The position numbers were made by a program, and so were the translations under genes. The notes beneath the pieces were generated by a model, which saw nothing but the letters and a program-made list of their open reading frames with translations, searched no databases and was not told the origin of the DNA. A stretch of 64,000 nucleotides of DNA from Puia dinghuensis (lineage in GTDB: Bacteria; Bacteroidota; Bacteroidia; Chitinophagales; Chitinophagaceae). Shown in pieces: positions 35,307 through 46,651 of this stretch. Within the stretch, counting starts at the first letter, position 1, and each line of letters begins with the position of its first letter. The DNA lies in NCBI GenBank assembly GCA_026225275.1, contig JAMFSL010000209.1, positions 1 through 64,000 on the forward strand. The letters are read 5' to 3'.

Positions 35307-36308
35307 ATGAAAGTAGCTATCAATGGATTTGGTCGCATAGGAAGAATGACGCTAAGAGCGCTGCAGGCACACCCGACGGTGGAAGTAGTCGCTATCAATG
35401 ACCTGACGGATATAGGGCTGCTGACCCATCTCTTTAAATTTGACACTTCTCATGGAAAGTTTCCCGGCACTGTTATTCAAAAAGATAACACAATTGTCGT
35501 CAACGGGAAGCCGATTGTACTGCTGAGTGAAAAGGACCCTTCAACATTACCCTGGGAAGAACTGGAGATAGATGTGGTGATAGAATCCACCGGTCGCTTC
35601 ACTGACCGAAGCAAAGCGGAGCTGCATCTTCATGCCGGCGCCAAAAAAGTGCTGATCACTGCCCCTGCCACGGGTCAGGTCAAGACCATCGTTGCGGGCG
35701 TAAACAATGACTGGATAAAAGAAGAGGATGAGATCCTTTCCACGGCTTCCTGTACGACGAATTGTATCGCACCATTGTTATATCTGCTGGAGAAAGAATA
35801 TGGCATTGCCTCGGGCTTTATGAGCACCATTCATGCCTTTACCATGGACCAGATGCTGCAGGATGGTCCGCACAAGGACTATAGAAGGGCCCGCGCGGCT
35901 ACGCAATCGATCATACCTACTACGACGGGCGCTGCAAAGGCTATCGGGGACGTGCTGCCTGCACTGAAAGGTAAGATGGATGGTTTTTCCTATCGCGTGC
36001 CGGTCATTGACGGCTCGCTGGCGGATATGTCTGTCAACCTGGTGAAACAGGTTTCTGCTGCGGAAATAAATGAGTTGTTCCGGTATCATGCCGGCTCTTC
36101 GTTGAAAGGTATTTTGGAATACACCGAGGAGCAGTTTGTTTCCGCAGATATATTGGGCAATACGCATTCTTCGATTATTGACGGCACTTTAACCCGTAAT
36201 ATCGGGAACCTTGTCAAAGTGGTTGCGTGGTATGACAATGAAGTAGGGATTTCCAACAGGCTGGCCGAACTGACAGTTGAGCTGGCGAGCTTAGCAACGG
36301 TGGAGTAA
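35307..36308 (+). CDS. gapA: Glyceraldehyde-3-phosphate dehydrogenase
   Basis: 333-residue type I GAPDH. Catalytic C149 in STASCTTNC and H176 in STIHAFTMDQ have the classical numbering; D32 after the adenine-binding strand (AINDLTD) favours NAD over NADP. Glycolytic/gluconeogenic role. The ATG at 35307 has an AT-rich leader. The last codons and stop are part of a 27-bp tandem duplication continuing past the stop, and a strong bidirectional terminator separates the gene from convergent katG. Confidence 0.95.
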   Translation: MKVAINGFGRIGRMTLRALQAHPTVEVVAINDLTDIGLLTHLFKFDTSHGKFPGTVIQKDNTIVVNGKPIVLLSEKDPSTLPWEELEIDVVIESTGRFTDRSKAELHLHAGAKKVLITAPATGQVKTIVAGVNNDWIKEEDEILSTASCTTNCIAPLLYLLEKEYGIASGFMSTIHAFTMDQMLQDGPHKDYRRARAATQSIIPTTTGAAKAIGDVLPALKGKMDGFSYRVPVIDGSLADMSVNLVKQVSAAEINELFRYHAGSSLKGILEYTEEQFVSADILGNTHSSIIDGTLTRNIGNLVKVVAWYDNEVGISNRLAELTVELASLATVE

Positions 36309-36337
36309 CAGGCAAGCTTTGCAACGGTGGAGTAACT
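36284..36337 (+). repeat. 27-bp tandem duplication across the gapA stop
   Basis: 36284-36310 and 36311-36337 are near-identical 27-bp units (three visible differences); each ends with the TGGAGTAA stop context. The first copy codes the GAPDH C-terminus; the second is untranslated. Confidence 0.9.
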
Positions 36338-36352
36338 GAGGAGTGATCAGAT

Positions 36353-36397
36353 AAAAAAAGGTGGGCCGCAGTGAACTGAACTGACCCACCTTTTTTT
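36353..36397. terminator. Bidirectional terminator between gapA and katG
   Basis: A 13-bp perfect stem, A7-GGTGGG (36353-36365) with CCCACC-T7 (36385-36397), and 19-nt loop. T runs on both strands let it serve both convergent genes. Confidence 0.9.
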
Positions 36398-36406
36398 AAT
36401 TTAAAC

Positions 36407-38719
<2,313 letters not shown>

Positions 38720-38733
38720 TTATTTGTGTGATC

Positions 38734-38741
38734 AAATGTAT
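38734..38741 (-). promoter_or_regulatory. Possible -7 element of katG
   Basis: TACATTTG on the minus strand, a full match to TAnnTTTG; no TTTG at the expected -33 distance. Confidence 0.4.
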
Positions 38742-38839
38742 CGAAGTTTTGGATTGGGGGATATAGAAAGAATTGATAGGGGGTATAGACAATATCGATG
38801 AAGATTTGGCTTAAATTTAATCATCCTAAATGATCAATT

Positions 38840-39553
38840 ATGGAAGTGGAAGTACATAAAGTGCCTTTGGGTGAGGTTCAGGGTTTACGGGAGCTGTTTC
38901 TCCGGGAAAATTCTTTTCAATTCGTGCATGACAAATGCCATGGCGCCGGCTGGGCGGATACCTACCTTTTTTCGATAGAAAACGAGACCGTAGGCTATGG
39001 ATCGGTGTGGGGAAAGGATGACCGGAAGGATAGAGATACCATCTTCGAGTTTTATCTTCAGGAGCCATTCCGGAAATATGCAGCTCTTGTATTTCCCGAG
39101 TTTCGAATCGTTTCGGGCACCCCTTTCATCGAATGTCAGACCAATGACAGGGGGCTGGCGGATATGGTGTTTGCCTATGCCCGAAATATTTATGCGGAAG
39201 CAATCCTGTTTGAAGATGCTTTCCAAACGGATTTTACCATACCCGATACTTCGTTCAGAAAGAATGTGGACGGGGAGTATGTTTTGGAGCATGCTGGACA
39301 GATTGTCGCCAGCGGCGGGTATGTGAAGAACTATAATTTCCCCTACATCGATATGTATTATGAAGTAAAGGAAGATCATCGAAGGAAGGGGTATGGGAGT
39401 TTGTTTACGCAGGAATTGAAAAGGGAGGCATATCGGTTAAAAAGGGTTCCGGCGGCGAGATGTAATGTGAGAAATAACGCTTCTAAGGGGACTTTGCAGA
39501 AAGCGGGGATGAGAGTTTGTGGTCATTTGCTGTATGGCGAGTTGGGGGGATGA
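38840..39553 (+). CDS. GNAT-family N-acetyltransferase
   Basis: 237 residues. The C-terminal half has the GNAT acetyl-CoA loop in YYEVKEDHRRKGYGSLFTQEL (R/Q-x-x-G-x-G/A type, about residues 173-193) and the NVRNNASKGTLQKAGM strand-helix segment. The N-terminal half is a less conserved second lobe. Substrate unknown. The stop codon lies within a purine-rich repeat. Divergent from katG with 129 bp between them. Confidence 0.78.
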   Translation: MEVEVHKVPLGEVQGLRELFLRENSFQFVHDKCHGAGWADTYLFSIENETVGYGSVWGKDDRKDRDTIFEFYLQEPFRKYAALVFPEFRIVSGTPFIECQTNDRGLADMVFAYARNIYAEAILFEDAFQTDFTIPDTSFRKNVDGEYVLEHAGQIVASGGYVKNYNFPYIDMYYEVKEDHRRKGYGSLFTQELKREAYRLKRVPAARCNVRNNASKGTLQKAGMRVCGHLLYGELGG

Positions 39554-39601
39554 GTTGAGATGGGGGGATAAGATGAGGTGGGAGGATGAGTTGAGCTGGG
39601 G
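39548..39601 (+). repeat. Purine-rich minisatellite at the acetyltransferase stop
   Basis: GGATGAGTTGAG(A/C)TGGGG occurs at 39548-39565 and 39584-39601 with a degenerate copy between them (18-bp period). It includes the acetyltransferase stop codon and fills the gap to the convergent operon. Confidence 0.8.
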
Positions 39602-39614
39602 TGCGAGGGCGGGC

Positions 39615-41753
39615 CTAATTGACGAGAATCTCGTCTGCAAAGACAAATCCCCGCGTTCCTTTGGCGGGATGCCAGTCCGGTAATTTTGGAACCGGGGTCA
39701 TGACCAGTTTAATGCACTTTAGCCGGGTGGGCTTAAAATTCAAATCATAACCGGTGAGGTAGGATGGTGCTTTTGCGGAGGGCTGTTCCGGCGTCATACG
39801 GGTCAGCAGGGTCAGGGCTTGCGGATTGTTTCCGCCCCATACTTCGATTGACAGCGGCGGCATTATCGTACTACCGATATCGACCAGCGAGGAGATCGTA
39901 AGGCTTTGGGCCATGACCGGCGAATGAAATAGCAGCAGGCATTCCAACGGCTGTCTGCTGGACCCCAGCCATTTTCCGCTACGAAAACCAAGGTCGCCCT
40001 TTACGTGATCAATGAGGATTTTTGGATCATACTTCCGGTAGTCTGAATCGACGGGTTGAAGGAGCATGATCGAATCGGGCCGGAACCGGCCGCTGAAAAA
40101 CCGGGCGCTGACCTCATCACTGCTCAACCATCCTTTCTTAAATGCTTTTGCTTTCAGGGTGACGCCGGATCTCAATACGAGATCATGGTGATAGATCGCG
40201 GATCGAAGACTGTCGGGGTCCGTCCCATCCGTCGTATAGCGGATAACAGCACCTGGTACATAATGTTTGAGGTTTACTGCGAGGGTATCTTCCAATATCC
40301 GCTCTTCATTTTCCAGTATGGGCGCGTTCAACTTCACCGTCATTGTATCCGTGCGGGAGCCGGCATAGACCAGCGTTCCGGTATGCAGCTTTTGCAGGCC
40401 TGCTGCCTCGTCGGGAGTGATAGGGGTGTTCCAGATGATGAGTTGTTTCAGGTCTTTGAGGCCGGTGAGCTTTTCGATATCGGCGGCCTGGATACCGGTT
40501 CCGGACAGTGCGAGTATTTTCAGTTTCGACAGCCTGGCCAATTCAGCTACCCCATGGCCAGTGATCCTGGTAAAGGAAAGATTGAGTTTGCGCAGATTGG
40601 TGAACTGACTGATCGTTTTACAATCTTCATCGGTGACGGGCATCTTGTCCAGATCAATATTCACCACCTGTGTTTTAAGCGGCAACAGTTCTTTCAACTG
40701 GTCCGACCGGAAAGCGGCGACGCCGAAAAAATCGACTTCGAGGGCCGGGGAGCCTGTTGCCAAAGGATAGATGGCGCAGTAATTGGTATTGAGTTTATGG
40801 ATCTCTTTTTCGTCTGCCTGGGTAAAATCATATGCTTCTTCCAGGGCTGGCTGCAAAAATCCTGTGGCCAGCAGGCGTAGCGAGTCTTGTGGCGGGAGGT
40901 CAATGACCTTTTGGTTAAAATCCGAACCATGTTTTATCCAGGCAGCCATAACGGCTGCTTCTGATTCGGTTAGCTGTGGTTTACCGGATGGCGGCATGTG
41001 TTTTTTTTCTTCGGGTGAAAGATGGATACGTTCCATCATCAGTCCCAGGTCCTGTGCCGTGCTGTCCCACAATTTGCCGTCCTTTCCTCCCTTCAGCAGA
41101 GCATCTCTGGTCTCCATGACCAATCCTCCCTTGGCTTTATTGCTGTTGTGACAGGACATGCATTTGCTGTCGAGGATCGGCTGGATGATGTCTGTATATA
41201 CCACGGCGGTTTCCAGTGGCGCCCGCTGATGATTATGGGTCACCGGCGCGAGCACGAAATTTTCTCCATGGGTGATATCGCCGCCTAAATGGCCGGTCAG
41301 TGTGATACCAACGGTCAGGATAATAGCGGCGGCTCCGGACCATAGCCGATGTTGCTGTACCTGACGGCGAAAAGTATAGAGCGCGCAAAGGCCAACAGAT
41401 ATTCCTATTCCCATCCATTGATGCCAGCCGATGACGCCCGTATCGTAGCCGGGTTCTCTGGACAGCAGCAGGCCCATGATAGCGGTGAGGACTGCGGTGA
41501 ATGCCGCGGATAATAATAAGACTTCTGCTATGGGGTCGGGCTGGTCGGCGCGGGTGTAGCCGGTCATGAACAAAAGCCAGGCTGCATATAGAATGCACAA
41601 TACGATCGGAAAATGCAGGATGAGGGGATGCATCCTGCCAAAAACGTCCAGCCACGGGGGGACTATTAACCTGCCGGAAAGGAGACCCAGAAAGAGTAGA
41701 ACACTGTTTAGGGGGATGAGCAATAATACAATACTGTTCTTTAGTTTCCTCAT
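39615..41753 (-). CDS. Membrane c-type cytochrome with leucine-rich, chitobiase-C-like and discoidin-like regions
   Basis: 712 residues. Five N-terminal membrane helices in a DUF2231-like arrangement (about 5-27, 43-63, 77-97, 111-127, 138-155), then a PSCyt1-type haem domain (CMSCH, 198-202, with KCMSCHNSNKAKGGL), a short leucine-rich-like region (about 340-450; LTGLKDLKQLIIWNTPIT), a chitobiase/CHB_HEX_C-type domain (about 500-565; IRYTTDGTDPDS) and a C-terminal beta region resembling a galactose-binding fold. An inner-membrane anchored redox protein that might bind carbohydrate, as an inference. Last gene of the five-gene operon, 23 bp after the propeller gene. Confidence 0.75.
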   Translation of the reverse strand: MRKLKNSIVLLLIPLNSVLLFLGLLSGRLIVPPWLDVFGRMHPLILHFPIVLCILYAAWLLFMTGYTRADQPDPIAEVLLLSAAFTAVLTAIMGLLLSREPGYDTGVIGWHQWMGIGISVGLCALYTFRRQVQQHRLWSGAAAIILTVGITLTGHLGGDITHGENFVLAPVTHNHQRAPLETAVVYTDIIQPILDSKCMSCHNSNKAKGGLVMETRDALLKGGKDGKLWDSTAQDLGLMMERIHLSPEEKKHMPPSGKPQLTESEAAVMAAWIKHGSDFNQKVIDLPPQDSLRLLATGFLQPALEEAYDFTQADEKEIHKLNTNYCAIYPLATGSPALEVDFFGVAAFRSDQLKELLPLKTQVVNIDLDKMPVTDEDCKTISQFTNLRKLNLSFTRITGHGVAELARLSKLKILALSGTGIQAADIEKLTGLKDLKQLIIWNTPITPDEAAGLQKLHTGTLVYAGSRTDTMTVKLNAPILENEERILEDTLAVNLKHYVPGAVIRYTTDGTDPDSLRSAIYHHDLVLRSGVTLKAKAFKKGWLSSDEVSARFFSGRFRPDSIMLLQPVDSDYRKYDPKILIDHVKGDLGFRSGKWLGSSRQPLECLLLFHSPVMAQSLTISSLVDIGSTIMPPLSIEVWGGNNPQALTLLTRMTPEQPSAKAPSYLTGYDLNFKPTRLKCIKLVMTPVPKLPDWHPAKGTRGFVFADEILVN

Positions 41754-41776
41754 AGTTCAGCCGCTGTTGCCCGTCG

Positions 41777-42802
41777 TTATACTCGCTTTAATTTATACGG
41801 ATATACCTTACCCGATGCCCACTGGGCAACGTAGAGATTTTCATCGCGGTCCACGCAAACATCGTGTGGATGAACGAAAATTTTATCTGTTTGGGTCATT
41901 GGTTGCAAAGTACCATTTGTGTAGACGGGCTCGCCGCCGCCGATATTGCTGACGACGCGGTTGTCCTTGTCCAGGATGGTGACAAATCCGGTGCCTACTG
42001 CATTGAGGTCAGGAGACCGGAGTACGGCGGCATATAAATAATCGCCGTGGATGACGGGTCGGCATACGCAGGCTCCCGGCAGTTTGATCTGGGATTTCAA
42101 TGTTCCCTCCCGGGTGAATACTTTGAAACAATGGCGGGTTCTGTCGGTGATGAGCAGGTCATTGCCGCCATTGCGCCGGTCGAACCAGATGCCGTGGGCA
42201 TTATCGAAATGTTCGTCGCCGTCGCCACGGCCGCCGAAATAATTTTTTAGGTTGCCTTTGCTATCATAGTGCATGATGAATTGCTTGCCATAACCATCGG
42301 CGACGAAGATGTCTCCATTCTCATCGATGACGGTTTCGGTAGGGACGAATTCTTCGGCTTTGTCATATTTGCCTGTTGCGAGTGGGGCGTCGATCGTGAG
42401 TAAGAGTTGTCCGTCCATCGTGGTCTTATAGACCTGGTGTTTAACCGTATCGGTGATGTAGAGGAAATCCGTTCCATTTTCATTGTGCAGGGTCAGGCCG
42501 TGGCCGCCGGGGAAGTCGTGGCCCCAGGTTGTGAGCAGCTTACCGCTCGTACTGTAGATGAGGATATTATTTTTTGTTTCATTCGTCAGCAGGATAATCC
42601 GGCCTTTTTTGTCCTGCACCATTTCATGGCAGTCATTGACGGGATATTTGTCTTTGTCGCATCGGCTCCAACGGGTGTCGAGGGTATACTGCATATTATT
42701 GTAGCCGTATATTTTTCCTTTTGCGCTGGCCATGAGATCGTGCATGATAAGCAGGCTTCCTGTCGTCAGGGATACGCCGCGGATGAATTGTTTGCGTTTC
42801 AT
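41777..42802 (-). CDS. Exported NHL/6-bladed beta-propeller protein
   Basis: 341 residues. N-terminal KRKQFIRGVSLTTGSLL is a Tat-like or Sec signal with a lysine/arginine pair; the rest consists of NHL-like propeller repeats (DIFVADGYGKQFIMHYDSKGNL; HPHDVCVDRDENLYVAQWASGKVY). ATG 42802 is preferred to a TTG six codons upstream that touches the DUF1501 stop. Function unknown, but peptidylglycine- or sugar-metabolism-associated NHL propellers with this signal recur beside DUF1501 genes. Confidence 0.75.
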   Translation of the reverse strand: MKRKQFIRGVSLTTGSLLIMHDLMASAKGKIYGYNNMQYTLDTRWSRCDKDKYPVNDCHEMVQDKKGRIILLTNETKNNILIYSTSGKLLTTWGHDFPGGHGLTLHNENGTDFLYITDTVKHQVYKTTMDGQLLLTIDAPLATGKYDKAEEFVPTETVIDENGDIFVADGYGKQFIMHYDSKGNLKNYFGGRGDGDEHFDNAHGIWFDRRNGGNDLLITDRTRHCFKVFTREGTLKSQIKLPGACVCRPVIHGDYLYAAVLRSPDLNAVGTGFVTILDKDNRVVSNIGGGEPVYTNGTLQPMTQTDKIFVHPHDVCVDRDENLYVAQWASGKVYPYKLKRV

Positions 42803-42816
42803 ATTATTTTCGGTTT

Positions 42817-44262
42817 TCAAGCGATCAGTCCGTCGACGACCTTTCCTGCTACGTCGGTCAGGCGGTAGCGCCGGCCCTGGCTTTTGAACGTCAGCTTTTC
42901 ATGATTAAGGCCCATGAGGTGGAGGACGGTTGCATGGAAGTCGTGTACGTGTACCGGGTCTTTCGTGATGTTATAGCCAAAGTCATCCGTCTCGCCATAC
43001 ACGCCGGGTTTGACGCCGCCGCCTGCCATCCATATGGTAAAACATCTTGGGTGGTGGTCCCGGCCATAGTTGTCTGTGGTGAGGGTACCCTGGCAGTAGT
43101 TCGTTCGCCCAAATTCGCCGCCCCAGATCACGAGTGTTTCATCCAACAATCCTCTTTGCTTCAGGTCCAGCACCAGTGCGGCGGATGCCTGGTCGGCGTC
43201 TTTGCATTGACCTTTTATTTCATAGGGCAGGTTGTTATGTCCATCCCATCCCTGGTGATATAGTTGTACGAACCGCACTCCGGACTCCGATAATTTTCTC
43301 GCCAGCAGGCAATTGGCGGCAAAGGTGCCGGGGATCAGACAATCGGGTCCATAAAGTTTAAGTGTGTCTTCGGGTTCCTTAGACAGATCCGTGATTTCGG
43401 GTACGGCCGTCTGCATGCGGTAGGCCATTTCATATTGCTGGATCTTCGTGCTGATCTCGGGATCGCCGAATTCTTTGTATGAATTTTCGTTGAGCATGGC
43501 TAATTTATCCAGCATCTTTCGCCGGTCCTGTCTATCCATTCCATCGGGGTCATTCAGATAGAGCACCGGATTTTCGCCGCTGCTGAATTGGACACCCTGG
43601 TGGATCGAATCCAGAAATCCGTTCGTCCATAATTTTGAATAGACGCCCTGGCCGTTGCCTTTTCCTTTCGATAGCAGGACACAGAAGGCAGGGAGGTTTT
43701 TGTTTTCGCTTCCCAGCCCATAGCTTAGCCAGGCGCCCATGCTTGGACGATTGCCTACTTGTGCGCCTGTTTGGAAGAAGGTGAGTGCGGGATCGTGGTT
43801 GATGGCTTCTGTATACATGCTTTTTACAAAACAGAGATCGTCGACTACTTTCGATGTGTAGGGTAGTAGTTCGCTGATCTGGGCGCGTGCCTGACCATAT
43901 TCGCCGAAGCGGAAGAAAGTCCCGGCCAGCGGGAATTTCGCCTGGGTAGCGGTCATTCCCGTCAGTCGTTGTCCCTGGCGTACCGACTCCGGCAGATCCT
44001 GGCCGTGCATTTTCTGTAGCAGGGGTTTATAGTCAAAGAGGTCCAGTTGTGAGGGAGCGCCATTCTGGAAGAGGTAGATGATCCTTTTCGCACGGGGGGC
44101 AAAATGTGGCAAGCCGATGGCGGTGGTTTCTTCTTCTGTTCCTGAGAAGAGATCGGGGATGAGGAGGGAGCCGAGGGCGATGCCGCCGATGCCGATGCCC
44201 AAGCCGGCGAGGAACCGGCGACGGTTCATGTTCAGGTGGCGTTCGATTATTTCTCTTTCCAT
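42817..44262 (-). CDS. DUF1501 protein, Tat-exported
   Basis: 481 residues. A twin-arginine signal (NRRRFLAG, R14-R16, then a Gly-rich hydrophobic stretch) precedes the DUF1501 domain, a sulfatase/alkaline-phosphatase-superfamily-like fold (GAPSQLDLFDYKP; SEGVRFVQLYHQGWDGH-like; VIWGGEFGRT; HHPRCFTIWMAGGGVKPG). DUF1501 proteins are almost always coded beside DUF1549/DUF1553 cytochromes, as here (9-bp gap). Substrate and reaction are not known; metal-dependent hydrolysis is a guess from fold. Confidence 0.88.
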   Translation of the reverse strand: MEREIIERHLNMNRRRFLAGLGIGIGGIALGSLLIPDLFSGTEEETTAIGLPHFAPRAKRIIYLFQNGAPSQLDLFDYKPLLQKMHGQDLPESVRQGQRLTGMTATQAKFPLAGTFFRFGEYGQARAQISELLPYTSKVVDDLCFVKSMYTEAINHDPALTFFQTGAQVGNRPSMGAWLSYGLGSENKNLPAFCVLLSKGKGNGQGVYSKLWTNGFLDSIHQGVQFSSGENPVLYLNDPDGMDRQDRRKMLDKLAMLNENSYKEFGDPEISTKIQQYEMAYRMQTAVPEITDLSKEPEDTLKLYGPDCLIPGTFAANCLLARKLSESGVRFVQLYHQGWDGHNNLPYEIKGQCKDADQASAALVLDLKQRGLLDETLVIWGGEFGRTNYCQGTLTTDNYGRDHHPRCFTIWMAGGGVKPGVYGETDDFGYNITKDPVHVHDFHATVLHLMGLNHEKLTFKSQGRRYRLTDVAGKVVDGLIA

Positions 44263-44271
44263 ATGTTTTTC

Positions 44272-46614
44272 CTATGTCTTTGTAATCGCTTCCTCCATAT
44301 TATAGATCAGGCCGATGGTTTTCATCAGTGCTGCGACGTTATCGTTCTTTTGTTTAGAAGGATATTCGCCTACGTTGAGGGTTTTTTCCGGATCGAGTTT
44401 CTTTTCTTTATAGGACTTTAATTGATCCTCATAATAATCTTTTAGAATGGCCAGTTCGTTTGGCGCAGGCTTGCGGCAGATGATCAGGCGGAAGGCCTTG
44501 CCAATGGCTGTTTCGGGATTTGAGTTGTTGGCGCCGGAGGAGCCGTTGGCGCCCGAGGAGAGATCCTGGGCCAGTACCCGGGATGCTTCGAGGACCGTAG
44601 GGTCGTTCATCATCACCAATGCCTGCAGGGGGGTGTTCGTTTTGCTGCGCCGGACTTCGCATTGATCACGGTTGCTGGCGTCGAAGATTCCCATTCCGGG
44701 TGGGGGCACCGTCAGCTTGATAAAATTGTATAGCCCCCGTCTGTACAGCGAATCATGGTGATCCTGTTTGTAGGTCGCGAGGACGCCTCTTCCGGAGGAG
44801 GCAGATTCCCACAGTCCTGCGGGCTGATAAGGTTTTATGCTTGGGCCGCCGATCGTTTTCACGAGCAGGCCGCTGCTGGCCAGGACCATGTCCCTGATAA
44901 ATTCCGCCTGCAGGCGCATCCTTGGGCCGCGGGATAAATAAGCGTTGTCGGGATCTTTTTGCCGTTTTTCTTGCGTGGATTTTGCAGATTGGCGGTAGGT
45001 AGCTGACATCAAAATCTGTTTGACCAGGCGTTTGACATTCCAGCCGTTGTCCATAAAGTCAACTGCCAACCAGTCCAGTAATGCGGGATGCGTAGGCAGG
45101 TCACCCTGCATGCCGAAATCCGCCGAACTTTTGACCATTCCCCGGCCGAAGATCTCTTGCCACAGCTGATTGACGAAGACTCTTGCCGTCAGTGGGTTTT
45201 GTCTGCTGATCGTCCATTGGGCGAGTCCGAGGCGGTTACGGGGCAGCTTTGTTGTATCGAAGGCCATGATAGCGGGCATCGGCGAAGGCCTTACTTCGAC
45301 CGTAGGGGCGTCATATCTTCCCCGGCTGAGGACATAGGTGCTGCGGGCTGTGTCGCGTTCACCCATGACCGATACCATCAGCGTCGCCGTATCCTGGTCA
45401 TTGAGGAAAGAGAGTTCCTTTTTGCGGTCTTCCTGATCGATATACAGGATGGGCATTTTAGCTGGTTTTGACACTGAGACGTCGCCCTCATACCCCACTT
45501 CCTTCGTATTATTGAAAAACGCCAGCAGCGAATAATAGTCCTTCTGGGTGAAAGGATCGTACTTGTGATCATGACATTGTGCGCATTCGATCGTTACGCC
45601 GATGATGGCTCTGCCGTAGGTCTTCGTCTTGTCGAGCAGGTATTCTATCCGATATTCTTCGGGGATGACGCCACCTTCCTCCGTGTACTTGTGATTTCTA
45701 AAGAAAGCGGTGGCCAGAATTTGTTGCTTCGTGGCGGCGGGCAGCATATCGCCTGCTATCTGCCATTCAACAAACGTATTGTAGGGCATATTTTCATTAA
45801 AGGCATGGATGACCCAATCCCGCCAGGGCCACTGGGTGCGGATGTTGTCGTCCTGGTAGCCATAGCTGTCGGCATAGCGGGCTACGTCCATCCAATGCAC
45901 GGCCATCTTCTCGCCGTAATGCGGGCTTTGCAACAGCTGGTCGATTACTTTTTCATAGGCGATGTCCGAGGTATCGGCCAGGAAGGCGTCCATCATTTCC
46001 AGTGAAGGTGGTAGTCCGGTGATATCGAAGCTGGCTCTTTTTAGCAATCGTTCTTTGTCCGCGTCTTCATTGGGTGTCAGTCCCAGGGTGGTGAGTTTAT
46101 CGAGGATAAAATAATCGATCTCGTTTTTCGGCCATTTTGAGTCGCCTGCTTTGGGTAAGGGAGCTTTTACAGGTGAGGTGAAAGCCCAGTGTCTTTCATA
46201 TTTCGCACCTTGTGCGATCCACTTTTCGAATAATTGGGTTTCATGATCTGTCAGGGCGCCCAGGTGGGCATCGGGAGGCGGCATGAGATAGCCGGGGTCG
46301 ACCGACCGAACTCTTTTGATCAGTTCGGATTTATCGGGATGTCCCGGTACGATGGCAAAAGCTCCTTTGTTGTCGCTGAGTTCGGCATAGGCGCTTTCTG
46401 CCATATCGAGGCGTAGATGGGCTTCGCGGTGATTGGGATCGGGTCCATGACATTTAAAGCATTTGTCCGAGAGAACGGGGCGGATGTCGAAATTATAGCT
46501 GACCTGATCGGGGAGGTCCGGGGATTTGTCTTTTGACGAGTGAAGGCATGCGGAGAAGCAAAGGATGGCCGCTCCTATAGAGGCAGATACAAAATAAATG
46601 GCTCCGGCACGCAT
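44272..46614 (-). CDS. PSCyt1-DUF1549-DUF1553 c-type cytochrome lipoprotein
   Basis: 780 residues. Lipobox FSAC gives lipidated C23; PSCyt1 haem motif CFKCH at 52-56 with HREAHLRLD downstream; then DUF1549 (about 150-360; ERLLKRASFDITGLPPS, YGEKMAVHWMDVARYADSYG) and DUF1553 (about 490-750; NPLTARVFVNQLWQEIFGRG, YRQSAKST). A Gly/Ser/Asn-rich insertion (about 697-708) is not typical. Start ATG 46614 gives a clean signal; a TTG 31 codons upstream would overlap the preceding gene. Probably works with the DUF1501 protein in an envelope redox complex. Confidence 0.88.
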   Translation of the reverse strand: MRAGAIYFVSASIGAAILCFSACLHSSKDKSPDLPDQVSYNFDIRPVLSDKCFKCHGPDPNHREAHLRLDMAESAYAELSDNKGAFAIVPGHPDKSELIKRVRSVDPGYLMPPPDAHLGALTDHETQLFEKWIAQGAKYERHWAFTSPVKAPLPKAGDSKWPKNEIDYFILDKLTTLGLTPNEDADKERLLKRASFDITGLPPSLEMMDAFLADTSDIAYEKVIDQLLQSPHYGEKMAVHWMDVARYADSYGYQDDNIRTQWPWRDWVIHAFNENMPYNTFVEWQIAGDMLPAATKQQILATAFFRNHKYTEEGGVIPEEYRIEYLLDKTKTYGRAIIGVTIECAQCHDHKYDPFTQKDYYSLLAFFNNTKEVGYEGDVSVSKPAKMPILYIDQEDRKKELSFLNDQDTATLMVSVMGERDTARSTYVLSRGRYDAPTVEVRPSPMPAIMAFDTTKLPRNRLGLAQWTISRQNPLTARVFVNQLWQEIFGRGMVKSSADFGMQGDLPTHPALLDWLAVDFMDNGWNVKRLVKQILMSATYRQSAKSTQEKRQKDPDNAYLSRGPRMRLQAEFIRDMVLASSGLLVKTIGGPSIKPYQPAGLWESASSGRGVLATYKQDHHDSLYRRGLYNFIKLTVPPPGMGIFDASNRDQCEVRRSKTNTPLQALVMMNDPTVLEASRVLAQDLSSGANGSSGANNSNPETAIGKAFRLIICRKPAPNELAILKDYYEDQLKSYKEKKLDPEKTLNVGEYPSKQKNDNVAALMKTIGLIYNMEEAITKT

Positions 46615-46651
46615 CGTCAGATTGTTTGATACAAAAGTTACGATTTTATGA

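Noticed and set aside
40056-40880. 274-residue plus-strand open frame
   Set aside because: Antisense to the membrane cytochrome gene; no motif or start signal.
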